64,000 nt of DNA. Origin: Sarcocystis neurona (lineage: Eukaryota > Apicomplexa > Conoidasida > Eucoccidiorida > Sarcocystidae). Each line of letters begins with the position of its first letter. Within the stretch, counting starts at the first letter, position 1. A model generated the notes under the pieces. The model saw nothing but the letters and a program-made list of their open reading frames with translations, was not told the origin of the DNA and did no database searches. A program made the position numbers and the translations under genes. Below, piece by piece: positions 13,590 through 25,500 of the stretch. The stretch lies in contig KL647293.1 of NCBI GenBank assembly GCA_000727475.1, forward strand, positions 2,678,588 to 2,742,587, read 5' to 3'.

Positions 13590-15716
13590 TTGTGGAGGTC
13601 ACAACTTTAGAAGTAACCCCCAGTTACACTTGCTGTCTTTTCATAGTTGAACAGGTTCTGTTAAATTGGAAGGGTGTGCCGTACAACGGCGTGTCCGCGT
13701 CGGCTTTCAAGGAATGCCTAAGTTGGGAGGAACTTTTTCTTCCCTTCGTTTGTCCATCGTCTTCTGTCTCACCACTGTTGTGACCTGCTGGTGAGAGGCA
13801 TCTCCTGTTAACGATATCTGAGACACTGAACAGCCCGCGTTACCCCGAACAGTGGGTACTGTCATCCGCCTAGGTCGCAGCTCAATAGCTACGGCCCCTT
13901 GGGGAACTTTACCGAACAGCTTAGCACATGGCAGTCAGAGTGAATAGCCGCGTGCATTATTTCAGACACCGCAGCGCTGGCACAAGTGTCTCCAAGGGGT
14001 GTCCACAGTAGTTCTTGAACGTGGCATTTCTCGAGGCATCACACCAGCTGCTGTACGTGTATGTGTGTGTTGGTGAGATCTCGATGCAGGCTAAGAACCG
14101 GTGGAGGCCATTTCAATGGCCTGTGGCTACGAATGAGATATGCACGATTATATTAGCAACGACTTGCAGCGACTGCCCTGTAGTGGATGCATACAATTAG
14201 GTATAAGCACTCAGCGGTAGCGCCTCCACGGATGTCGGCTGGGGCGTGTATTTATTGACCTATCTTCGGTGGCCTTCACCGGTCAAGACCACATGCCGCT
14301 TCATCGGCATTACGACAAAGAGAGACAGCCTCTGCTGCTATAGGCACTTACGTAGAGCATACTCGTGTTTAGGGGTCCGCGAGGATCGCTCTCGTCGCTA
14401 TCTGTTGGTGAGCGTGTTGGCCAAAGCTGGTACGTCAGCTTTGCAACGTACAAGTATGCAATCGCATCAAATTAGGTCAGGTGGCGTCGCGCTCGTCAAC
14501 GTCCCCTGCGCCACTCACGGGGGATTTCCTCCCTAAAGCACAACCCTATGAAGTCTTTCTCACGTATATCAAGCAAAGCCGTGTTCATACACTATCCGAG
14601 CAGCATATGTGGTCTTCTCTGTAAGTGCACCATGTGTGCCTCAACACCTGGACACAATCGTAACCGTCAGATTCGCTAAGTCGGCACTGCAGATGAAAAC
14701 AGCTGTGCGCACAAGCGCACTGCAGTTGCGGGCTCGTCTGTACGTGACGGCGGCACCGCCGCACTTGCATGCGCTCGGCTGCGCACACAGTCGGTTCGAG
14801 GTGGAGGCACAGCACCTCGGCGCTCCATCCACTTGCACACGGACACGTGAAAAAGACGTCTCTTTTCTACGAGGACTTTTTCAGTACCACTGAATCTCCG
14901 CATCCGTTCCACGAACTTCGGGGATTTAAAGGCGTTCGGGTCGCTTCGAGGCGAGGGAAATGTGCGAGAGCAAAAGCTGCGGGTCACCTCCTCATCCATG
15001 AGAAGCTGCTGGAGTAGAGGATCGAGACTTACGCAGTTAGTCAATGAACAACCATTCCAGTTTGTTTCCCGTTTCTCTGCCGGCGTACGTACAGGGTGCG
15101 CTTTTTCTTCGGTAGGCCGTCTTGAACGGCGTCCACCGCAGTGCGCGTGCGCTCAGAGCGGCACCAAAATTAAGCACTTGGGTTTAGCACTGCACGTACG
15201 CGTTTCCTAGGATACCGGCTGATAAGCGTAAAAACCAGTGTCTAAAGTACTGGTCGCAGACGGACATGTTGCTGCGTCCTGGAGGCTCATGCGTACGTGA
15301 GTAGGCCTACACGTGTCCTGGTTGACCCTCGATTGGATTTCACGTCTTGCTTTGTCGGCCTGTATCGCTCTCCACGTCCTCCTACCCACTTGCCTCCAAG
15401 TATCGGAATGTAATGGAGGCCCGACATTCACTAACACGAAACTTCTCGCTGTTCTTGCCGGATTTTTTTGGCGCGTCGTAGGGTCCAATCTAGGGACAAT
15501 CTCAGTCCGCAAAGCGATTTAACAGGCGCTTCAGCGGCAGAACTGCCCGGCTGCCACCACGGCAGCTTCTCTGCCAGAACGGTGGATCTGACTAGTGAGC
15601 GGAGAGTTGCCCACAAGTCAAACCGAGTGCCTAGATCTCCACTCGGTGACGTAAAAAAAGGGGGTTATTTCCACAGAAGTAACTGCAGAAAACTCTGTTT
15701 CGTTCATGGGATTCTG

Positions 15717-15915
15717 CAGGTATGTGTGTGTGTGTGTGTTTGTGTGTGTGCGTACGTATGTGTGTACGTGTACACGTATTTATGTCCGCACGTGTGTATG
15801 CGTGTACGTGCTCGCATATATCTACGTGCGTATCCCTATGTGTGTATGTATCAGTATACGTTTGAACATGTATATGTACGTGTATACTTGTGTGTGTATG
15901 TGTGTGAGTGTGTAA
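15717..15915. repeat. TG/TACG-rich microsatellite
   Basis: About 200 bp of imperfect (TG)n mixed with TGTACG, GTATG and ATATG units. It creates spurious Val-Cys or His-Thr open frames on both strands that should not be annotated as proteins. Similar islands recur in the introns of the genes that follow. Confidence 0.9.
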
Positions 15916-16523
15916 CGCAGAAGAACTGTAATCTGATTTCCGTAACGGCGACCGCATTCCCTTGCACGCACATACACCTATACACAGTAGAACTCCGCCC
16001 TCATTCGCGTACGTGCTTGTTGCGTCGTAGGTATTCATTCGTATTCACATGAGTAAGTAATGTTTTATTCACAAAAGGGGCAGAAGCACACGAACGGCCG
16101 GAGACACTTGAAAGTGCGTAGGCACTGGTAGCATGGGGCGGATGCGTGATTTCGTGTATTCTGTACTTTCGCAGTTCACTGAAGCAGGTGTGATATGAGG
16201 ACTGCAAGCACCGCCAGTGCAAGCAGTGTGTTGTCTGCTGCAATGAGGATGTGGCTCTCGCTCAGTTTGAATGGGCCGCTCATGTGGCTGTTGCTACCGT
16301 GGACGCCAGGCGATAATCGTATCTCCCGTATCTGCTAACAAAACAAAGTGATGACGCCCGTTGGCTCCGGAACATGTTAAAAACGGTTAAGGGCAAAAAA
16401 GTCTTTGACATTCTCATGCAGCGCTGTCTGTGCAGAAGCTTTGTATCAGTGCAACTTTGCTTACACAAACGACTTTGAAATTCCTCAGGTCTTTCTTGCG
16501 CGTAGAAAAATTTCGTCCTGAAA

Positions 16524-19500
16524 ATGGATCTCGCATCAACGCCTCCACCTTTCGACCCGCCAGCCGCAGTAGTGAATCGCTTGAGAGCTGCGTACATGAA
16601 CTGCTCGGAAACAACCCTTTACAACGTCCTGGCCCGCTTTACAGGCGGTCGAGATGCTGAAGATCCCAACTCTATTGTTGCCGTCGCGTTACAGGTGAGC
16701 TGTTCGTCTGGATACGTGGGCGTCTAGTTCACCCACGTGCGTCTCATGAGCTTACACGCGCAGAGGTTCGCCACTGCACGTCACGGTTCATGATGACTCT
16801 GGCGTCCGGCGTACACAAACGCAGATTTCACCGAGCGCAACGTGTGTGTCACCAGTGAGATGGAATGTAAGTTTGAAACGTCTTCGACATATTCGTTTGT
16901 ACGTGTATATGATGGTGCAAGTATTTGGTGATACCTCTGTGCGCTGTACGCTTGTGTGCAATTTGTGTAAACCGCAGTCAATGGGACAAAACACGAATTC
17001 TTGACTGTGTGCGAGCCGTCGAGCCCAACGCAACGGAGGGTGCCAGCTGGGTCTACGTCTGCCCTTTTAATACGATTGACGCACGCGTGAAGGTTGGGAA
17101 TAGTGGGAGGGAGAAGGCGGGAAACTGCCTCCGGATGAGTGTCGCGTACATCACGGATCAACGACACTTCCAAATCGTTTCGTAACCTGCACGACCAGCA
17201 CGGCAGGCATCAAGAGCCGATTCCACACGAGCGTGTAATTCGACTTTGCCGCAGTCACGGACTCTAGATTGCATTGACTTCTCATTCAACGCGATATCAT
17301 TTGTTTCACTGAGGGACTAAAGAACGCACTTTCCCTTGGTTCAAAACGATTTAAATTGGGGCGCCCCTGCTGTCGCGGCAAGTGAATTTTTTTCGTCAAT
17401 TCTTTTCGTGTTACGCGTGGTGAGGCAGCAGTAACAACCACAGTGTGCTGGAGCTCTACAACGTTGTTAGGTTACACACTGCTAGCTGCGGAGTATCTTT
17501 GTAAAAGTAGGATGCATTTCTTCAGAGAGTAGAGAAGTCTACTATCATCACTGACGGCAGTAGACGCCCGTGCAGCGATGAGTACACATGCAGTTGTGCC
17601 AAGTAACATTGCGCTCGCACCGCTTGCCCATTACAGCAGAGCGATTCGTGCATACACATTAGATGACTGTGTCGCATGTCACTGCGCTGTCCGTCCACTT
17701 GCGATGCCCCCAGCATCGTGGGCCCTGGTAGAAATCCCCCCCGTACGCGGACGCACTCAGAAGAGTCTTCCGTGATACCTCTTTTTCCAAGTGTGCAATT
17801 ACTTGGTTAATTCACGATACATTCACGATACACGTGGCTTAATCTATATGCTGCCTGGAGGTCGAGAAACTCAGATTTTACCCAAGCAGTTTTTCGGTTG
17901 CTCGAGAAGATTGATCAGATGCGTTTTTTTCTCAAAAGGTAGTTGTTTCGGTGATCTCAGCTGCCCCTGTGCGTCTTAGTGGTAACGCTACAGTATTTGT
18001 CTCGTATACCTACCGGCCGTGCGCAGTGTGACAAGAGCTTCCTGATTATGCACCTCATCACTGGGAGAATGTCTACGGGCTAGTTTTTCTTGTGACACGG
18101 TTTTGTTTCCCGTTGCCGTCGACGCGTTCCCACATATCTGCGCCTTGTTTCCTCTAGTGGGGTACTCGCGACCACTGTGCTCGATACATTGTTTCCGCTT
18201 GCCGGACAGAATACCTGCAAAGAGGAAAGACTGCTAGGGCTCACCGCGGAGATGCCAAAATTGGAGCGACTTCACGTGTGGCCTCTAGGGGAAAAACCGG
18301 CTCTCTTCTCCATTTCACCATCCGGTAATTCGTTCTGCACAGCCGCGTCCTGCTGCTGTTCTCTCTTTCGGACCTGCGTGACACAAGATGTGGCGCGAAC
18401 TGGATGTTGCTGAGACGATTCTTTCTGAACAGTTTTTAAGGCTGTTTTACACTTGCTGCTAACCCGGTACCGCGTATTTATGCGGCACTCCTGGCTGTGC
18501 TGTGACTGCAAGTTTCCGCTGTGCAAGCTACTACGATACACTTCGGCTACGTAACAGGCCATCATACTACTCGATCATGCTGCCTCTTTGTATCGGTGTC
18601 TGCCGCAGCTTGATGAGCCGGTGAAGCGGTTGACTTGCGCAGCGCCCGTATGTATGAATCTGTGCTGAGAATACAGGTTTGTTCGGTTTTCCTTCTGTAG
18701 GTACTTGATGAGAGAGAACAACTGCTTTTTGTGATGGGAATCTCGCTTCAAACATTAGCTAGAGTTCAGCGCAACCCGCCGGGGGTCTCCCGATGAATTT
18801 TGCCTGTACGGACGCTCTTTATTGCGCGACTGCAACGCGGAATTTGCTGTGTCCTCCAGTCGTGCCACTAGTACGCTTGAGAATCACAGATATTTGCAGT
18901 TCTACCCACTCTTCGTATTGCTGGTGGGTTCTTCTGCCTGTTGCGGCCGCGCATGAATGTTGAAAGCGAACGAAATGTATAGATGTGTACGTTAGAAAAC
19001 AGGTGCTGCAACGTGTGTTTGATAACGTGTACGTGGACGTGCATTGCTCGGTTATGTGCAGGGCTCTTCTTTGCGTCGGTGAAGGAGCCGGGAACCCCCA
19101 AAGATGCAAAGGCGCGCTCGAGGGATCCAGCAGGCGCGTACTCGTTGCAGGGCGGTCTCCGTCGAGCCCATGTTTCAACACGACTTCAAATCGAGCTTTT
19201 TGCAAGTGGCCAGGGAGGAGGTGTAGGCAGTCTTCTCTGCCTTTCGGCACCTAGTGGTTGCAAAATGCCATGGGGTGATGAGTACGGCGGAGGCGCTTTC
19301 TGCATCGGAGATGAGAACTTGTACGTTCTCTTGTTGCCTAGCAAGGTCGCTGATCGTTCTTAGGAAGGTCCGCTGCTGCAGGTTGGGCAGACGAAGGTAC
19401 TGATGGTAGGAGTTTCGCGGTACTGGAAACGACAGCGAGGGTGGAAGCGGGGGCTACTCGTGCTTCACTCGCTGTCGAAGCAACCTGTACTTCTGTCTGC

Positions 19501-22500
19501 TAATCCTAGCGCTTGGGTCTAAGCCTCGCGCACAATAGCCCCACCTGTACGGAAAAGCGCAGTTAACACGTAGGCGTCGTAGAACAATGCAGTGAAGGCG
19601 TTCCTCTGATCCGTGTCCTTCGTGACGAGCTTAGCGGCTGCACTTCTGTGTGACAGTACTTTGAACCAGTGTGCCGTGGCCGTCGGTGGCAATCAGCCTG
19701 TTCCCTCGGTGGCCGCCTGCGCGTTCTGGTTCTTTTGCTTATTTATTTGTGCCATGTAGTAGAACGCTTTGCCCGATGAAAATGTTGCTCTGCTGGTTTG
19801 TTTGTGTCCCTGGGTTTTTCTTTCCGTGCCGTGTGCTGCTGACGAACGTTCCTGGCTATGAAGGTGACTGGTTGCCAAGGGGGCGTTCCTGGCAAGTGGC
19901 ATTCTTGAGGCGGAGACACTACTTACGTGGTCCGCTCTCTTGCCGTTCGCTGCTTGAAGTGTGCGCAGTAGGTTGAGAATGACTTTCTGTTTGTGAGATG
20001 GCTGACAAGGACAGCTGCCTGCACACTTCGATACTGGCTGGGTAGCAGCAGTCAGGCTGTGACTGGGCTGCTGGTGCAAGATTAGTAGGAAACCTGACTT
20101 ACCGCTCAATACGGACGTCAACCGCGTGATACAGCGGTCGCACTCGTGCTGATGTCGTTGGCCTCTTATTCTCCGGAGTATGTGCCTCCGATGTTGGAGC
20201 TACTTGACCTGTAAGGGCTCTTTCGTCTTGAACAGAAAATATGTGGAGGACGATACTGTTGTCCTGTTGCTGAATGGTCACTGCACCCTCAGTGCAGCAG
20301 CCATACCGTTGAAGAGCTGCTGTGCACTGGCACCCTCCACATCGTTAAGCCGCAGTACGCAACTTTCTTCCTGCGGATTATGGGGTGACGTCGAAGTAAG
20401 GATTCCGTTTTCTTGTACAATTAGGACGTTGAATTGTTCATTCAGTTGAATACCTTTGTAGACTGAAGTATGCCGATCTATGACGAGTATACTGCAGAAC
20501 GCGTGTCTATGTGGGTACATCCATACACGAAGACATATACCTGCCTACTACTATGTGGATATATATAAATATATATGTACACGCTTGACAGCTGCTGTGC
20601 TTGACAAACTCAAGGTCATTCCTTCAGAATATTAATATTTTCAGCCGATTTCGAGAAGAGCTGGTAGTTATACTGCGTTTTTTTAGCAGACTGGGGAATG
20701 CAAGAACGTTTCCGCGTGTCCTTTGTGCGTCCTGCGTTTGTGAATCGTCTGCGGACATTCTTGTGCAATCGCGTGTGCAAGGTAGGAGTCCGTACACGTA
20801 TGTATAGGTTTTGTGGCTACTACATTATAGCAAGCGCTTTTGATTTCTCGTGTCAACTGTGCGAGTGGGGTAGATCAGCACGGCTCCGAAGAAGCCTTGA
20901 AATGCCTGTGTCTGAAAAAAGGAACTGCAGCAGTGATGGCGACAATCCCGTCCTCGCGGCTTGTGTTGCGAACGCTCATCCGAACTCCACTCAGCCTAGT
21001 AGATGTGTGCACGCACGTCAATATGACACGTGGTAACGGACGTACACCGTGGTCTTCGTAGCTCTCTGCGTAGTGAAGTGAACTTTTTTCCGAGTCAAGC
21101 TGCTTACTGTTTTTCGGTCTAGTTGTTGTACGCTGAAATGCTGTAGGGCGAATCCTGGTTTACGACAGCTGCGGTCTGTTATTCGAATGAGTCGTCCTGT
21201 CTGGCGTTGTTGCTGCAGATTCACCTTCACCGTCGAACCTTTGAGCAAAGGCCAGGGCGGTGGCGGAGCGGGAACATCGGAAAACAACAAGGCGGGTTTG
21301 TTGGCCGCCGGCAAAGCCGGCGCCACAGACGTGGATAACTACTTGTTCGAACCGGAATGGGGAGAGCAGCATCAGGGCTGCAGATTGGGCAGACTGTGCT
21401 GCGTCGACTTCAAACGCAGAGCAGCTGAAATGTTAGTCCCACCCGATGAGACCTATGCGTACGGACAAGTAAGTTATTGCGCGGGAGGGGGTCGGGGGCA
21501 AGGACACGAGTGTCTCGGAAAAAAGGACACCAACCCGCTGTACGGTTGGTAAGGCCAGCTTGCGGTAGCGACCTTTGCCGTCGCTACGTCTGACAGCAAA
21601 ATTAATATCGAGCATTTCTGTGAGACCTCCGTAGCTCGTCCTCTCTCCCTTCCGTAGCATTGATGGCGCTCCCTTATCAACTACGCTACCGGTTCAGCGT
21701 CCTTAAGTTGTGTACGGAGTCGTGTCCCCTCCGCAGCCAACCGGGCGTACACGTAGGCATTAGAGAAGGAGGGCGGGGTAAGGGGTTATGGACAACTTCG
21801 TGTTCGTTTCCTCTGGAAGAAGGATGGATAGCTGGAGAGCGCGAGTCCATAACCGAGGAAGACGTGGCCGTGAAAGTGCAGTCCTCGCATAGGACGGAGT
21901 CGGATACGCTCTGCTATGTCTGTGCGTCCGGTTGTTGCCTTCGAATGGTGACGTTGAGACCGGGTGACGAACTGTTGAAGGGACATGTAAGCCCTTTCTT
22001 CAGAGCCGTCTTGTGCAGTCTGGCGAACGAGGCTGCATAAATACCTAGCCTGCGTAAATACCTCGACCGCGGCGGCGGCTGTGGACACGTTCTACGGCGG
22101 GCGTACACGCACACAAAAAAATGTAGTAGTCAGGTGGTAGGGGATGTATTAGGCGAATTTCGGCGAGCTGGAAGCTTCACGTAACGGCACCGTGCAGACA
22201 AGTGTATCACGGCGCGCGCACTCGCCTCTTCTTACGTATTCAAAGCGTGGATCTCTTTCTGCCCGCCTCTCAAGTAACGTATGTGTATTCTTGTGAATAA
22301 GTACGTATACCAGCATTTGAACCGTGTAAATTATACGTTTATGTGTACAGATGTTGCCTGGTGCAGTCTGTAGACGTCGTGGGAGCCGGCGAGGTAACAC
22401 AGCTGAGGGCTCGGGAGTTACACGTAGTCTCTCAATTTTGACTTGTGTAGCGTCTCTGTCGCATTGTCTTGTTTATCTTTGCGGTCCCCGCGTCCGCGCG

Positions 22501-25500
22501 CGTTTCAGTGTGGCTGCGTGTGTGTAGGCTATGGTTTGTTGCCGCTAAATTTGATATCCACGTATTGTGTAGATGTCGACGGCCACCGTGACAGGTTGCA
22601 CTTGTTTCCTGCTTTGTAAGAAGACAAAGGTCATACGCTAATGTTGAAGAAAAATGTGTGTTTCCTTTTACGAACGCATTCTGCTGGTGTTGCGCGTAGC
22701 CTCGCTGGCTTCCTGACGGCTCTGGAATTGTCTGCACAGCGTGGAGTACCACCCCTTACTGGTATGTGGGGCTCCACTAGAACTGTTCTCCTATGTTATG
22801 TTTATCTATAAATGTGTAAGTAGGTGCGGATATCCATGAGACTAAAGGTCCATACATATGTGTACAGAGTATATACATATATATTTATATATATGTAAAC
22901 TTTGATGCACACATCTGCACATATAAATGTAGGACTCGGCCTGGGTGCATTTGAACCGTATGTGCCTGCGCGTACAGGGAAACACGTATACACGTATTTA
23001 CGTCTCCAGATGTGTACACAGAGAAGTGCGCGGCGTCGATGCCACTGTCCAGCTACGCTCGCGTGTTTGAGTGGGGACGCGTCTTGTTTGAATATACGCA
23101 GTCTATTGGCCAGCGCACAGTCAAGCAGGTGATCTCGAATGTATTTGCGAAGGCTTTCCGCTTTACGTGCTCTCAGGTCTACAGCAATACCTACCAACGG
23201 ATGTGTATTTACCAGTGACACTTGTGCACTTATCACTCCCTTGATACGCAAATGTGTACGTGTACAAATACGTGTTCGGACGTGTACGTAACTGTGCGTG
23301 CGGCAACCCAAGCACACCTTGCGACGGCGCCGTGAAACTGGGTTATCACGGGAAGGTTGGCAGCTGCTGTGGCGCTGCTACCAGGGCGTACACAGTCTGT
23401 GAGCTTTCCGCCGCTTCCCCGTTTGATTTTTCGTTCACGCATGAGAAGCGTCAACTCGCACACGCGTTTGACACTCAATGACCCTTCCTCTTCGGGAGGA
23501 TTCTCTCAAAATAGATCTCCACACCGACGTAGCTTGTGCAACACGACGGCGGTAGACCGGTTATAAGAATTACGTCACTGTGAAATTTCCTGCGTGCGTT
23601 TGTCTTGCGACAGTTCGTTGTGCTCCTTCCGCCGCATTTTCCCACCGTATCTCAATTTTACGTAACTCTGAGACTCATCGCTCGTCGTCTCTTTCCGTTT
23701 TACGTTTGTCAGCGTACATGACGCGTGCTCGTGGATTCTGGAGTGCAGTGTCGTTTACTCTGTGCGCTCACCCCTGCATTAGTTTCTGTGTCCTGGCTGT
23801 CGCCGAGTGCTTTGTGAATTCGAATTTATCTTCGATCCTTTTTCGCGTTGTCTTGCATCACGCCTTATCTCACATCGTGTTCATTACATCGGATTTCGTT
23901 TAGCTGTGGGTAAACAATTTTTTTCTGCTCCTGCTGCTGCAGTTTAGGGCTTCAGTACTGTTGGAACCGGCGGTCGAAGATTTTTCTTGCGCCGCTGTCC
24001 AGGCGGTGGACTTCAGCTACTGCCCGGGAAGCTGTGTGCGGCCCCCCCACGCTGGGGGATACGTGTGATAAGTTGTTTTCTTCGTTTCGAGACGACACTT
24101 CTGCAGGTGAGACGCAATGGCTAGAGCTTTCAACGGAAGATGATTTTGCGGCCTGGAGTCCCGTGGTTCTGGAGAGTTTTCCCTACAAGAAGGACAGGGA
24201 CTGCACTCTTCAAGTCGCGTTCCTTGCACTGGAAAAAAATTCGGTAAGGATAGAGCCACTCTCGTAATCGGTGGTTGCTGATGTGTTACTGTACACAGTT
24301 ATGGCCGCTTTGTGCCTGCGGGCATTTTTTAAAGGCGTACTGCTCTGCTCTGAGCCAGGATGTGGGGCCTGTGTTCACAGCAACGTGTATTCACTTGAGT
24401 CTCAAAGTGGGAAGTGTGGATCTTCTCTCCACCTTCCTCTAAAGACACTTTGGTTTCGCGCAGCTCCTGCGCGCTCCAAGAGAGAATTTTATCGAGGACA
24501 AGCTGATGTGCCACGTCTGCAGCAGGACTTGGCTCTGGTGGTCCACGTCGCCTCAACGTTACAATACACAAGCCACGCCGCCGCAGCATCTGCTTCTGTG
24601 ACCCCTGCGTTGCACAGACATGAGTTTACACGCTCGGCGTTGCTACCGCGAGAGCATCTGGTGCAGATGTGAAAATATGCGTTCCACTTGTAGCATCTGC
24701 GAGCAGTGAGGAGGAGGTGCCTGCCGCAGTGCTGTTCAGTTTGGTGTACACGAGCTTCAAAGAGAGCTTCCAAAGCAGCTCTCGGCTGTTGCTGTCGACT
24801 TCTGTGTACGGTTGGTCTCTTTACCCGTGAGATAGTTTTTTGTCTTTCGCGAAAGCTGCTTTTCTCGTTATCGTCACGTGCAGAAGCATTCGAAGAGTGG
24901 CGTGTCCCGTTTTGTGCTGCTGGTGCAACACCTCTACTCAGAAGTTCCATATTTTGTGGCTGAAGTGAGAGCTATAGAGTTGCACCTGCTGCTGAGAGGG
25001 AGCAGCACCTGCGAAAAACTCTTGACGCACGCCCACACGGCTGGATGTCTGCAGTCTGTAGCTCTGTGGCTACTGCTGCGGCCCCCCGTGCTGCTGATAG
25101 TGTTGATGCTGCGCTTGCGCAGGGGGCCGGCGGCGCTTTCAGAGGAGTCCGCTGTTGCTGTCGACTTCTGTGTACGGTTGGTCTCTTTACCCGTGAGATA
25201 GTTTTTTGGGTCGTCGCGTCGCCCTCATCTCGAGCCGAGCCTCCACAGATGTGACACCCGCGGGGAAGCACTGCTGTTTAAGAATACATTTAGGAGGTGG
25301 TGGCACTTCGAAGCTACTCGTGCAGTTCTTCGAATTATTGCTGAAAGTTGTTTCAGACGTCCTCAGATACGGCGGCACAGGTTCCCAGTCTCTCAACACA
25401 TGTGTATTTAATGATATAACTGGGTGTTGCTCTACCGCGCGGCGACACACGTATTGCCTGTCTACGTTTGCATTCTGCTCTTCGGCACGTTGTTCAACCA

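Larger units (their letters stand above)
1..16523. other. Long gene-poor left flank
   Basis: I recognise no gene in these 16.5 kb. Open frames are mostly under 130 codons, overlap on both strands and match no family I know. The longest are an overlapping pair: 207 codons forward (7,664-8,287) and 235 codons reverse (7,343-8,050). At this base composition one or two frames of that length are expected by chance in 64 kb. There are no reverse transcriptase or transposase motifs that I can see. What it does hold is a series of diverged two-copy tandem duplications, listed separately, and a TG-rich microsatellite near the APEH start. It may contain the promoter and 5' UTR of APEH and possibly noncoding RNA, neither of which can be placed from sequence alone. 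Confidence 0.6.

Noticed and set aside
15706..16038. Open frames rich in Val-Cys or His-Thr
   Set aside because: They are translations of a TG/CA microsatellite and exist on both strands.
16976..17185. Possible extra APEH exon (SQWDKTRIL...) after exon 1
   Set aside because: A good CCGCAG acceptor is present, but its frame does not follow exon 1 (phase 0 gives a stop after eight codons), and exon 1 joined to exon 2 already gives the expected length up to the SPSG motif.
21658..21880. Upstream extension of APEH exon 5 (ALPYQLRYRF...)
   Set aside because: The CCGTAG acceptor at 21,657 is strong and the sequence vaguely resembles the human EPFRLGIRF, but it needs phase 1 while exon 4 ends in phase 0. 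Starting at 21,882 closes the frame.
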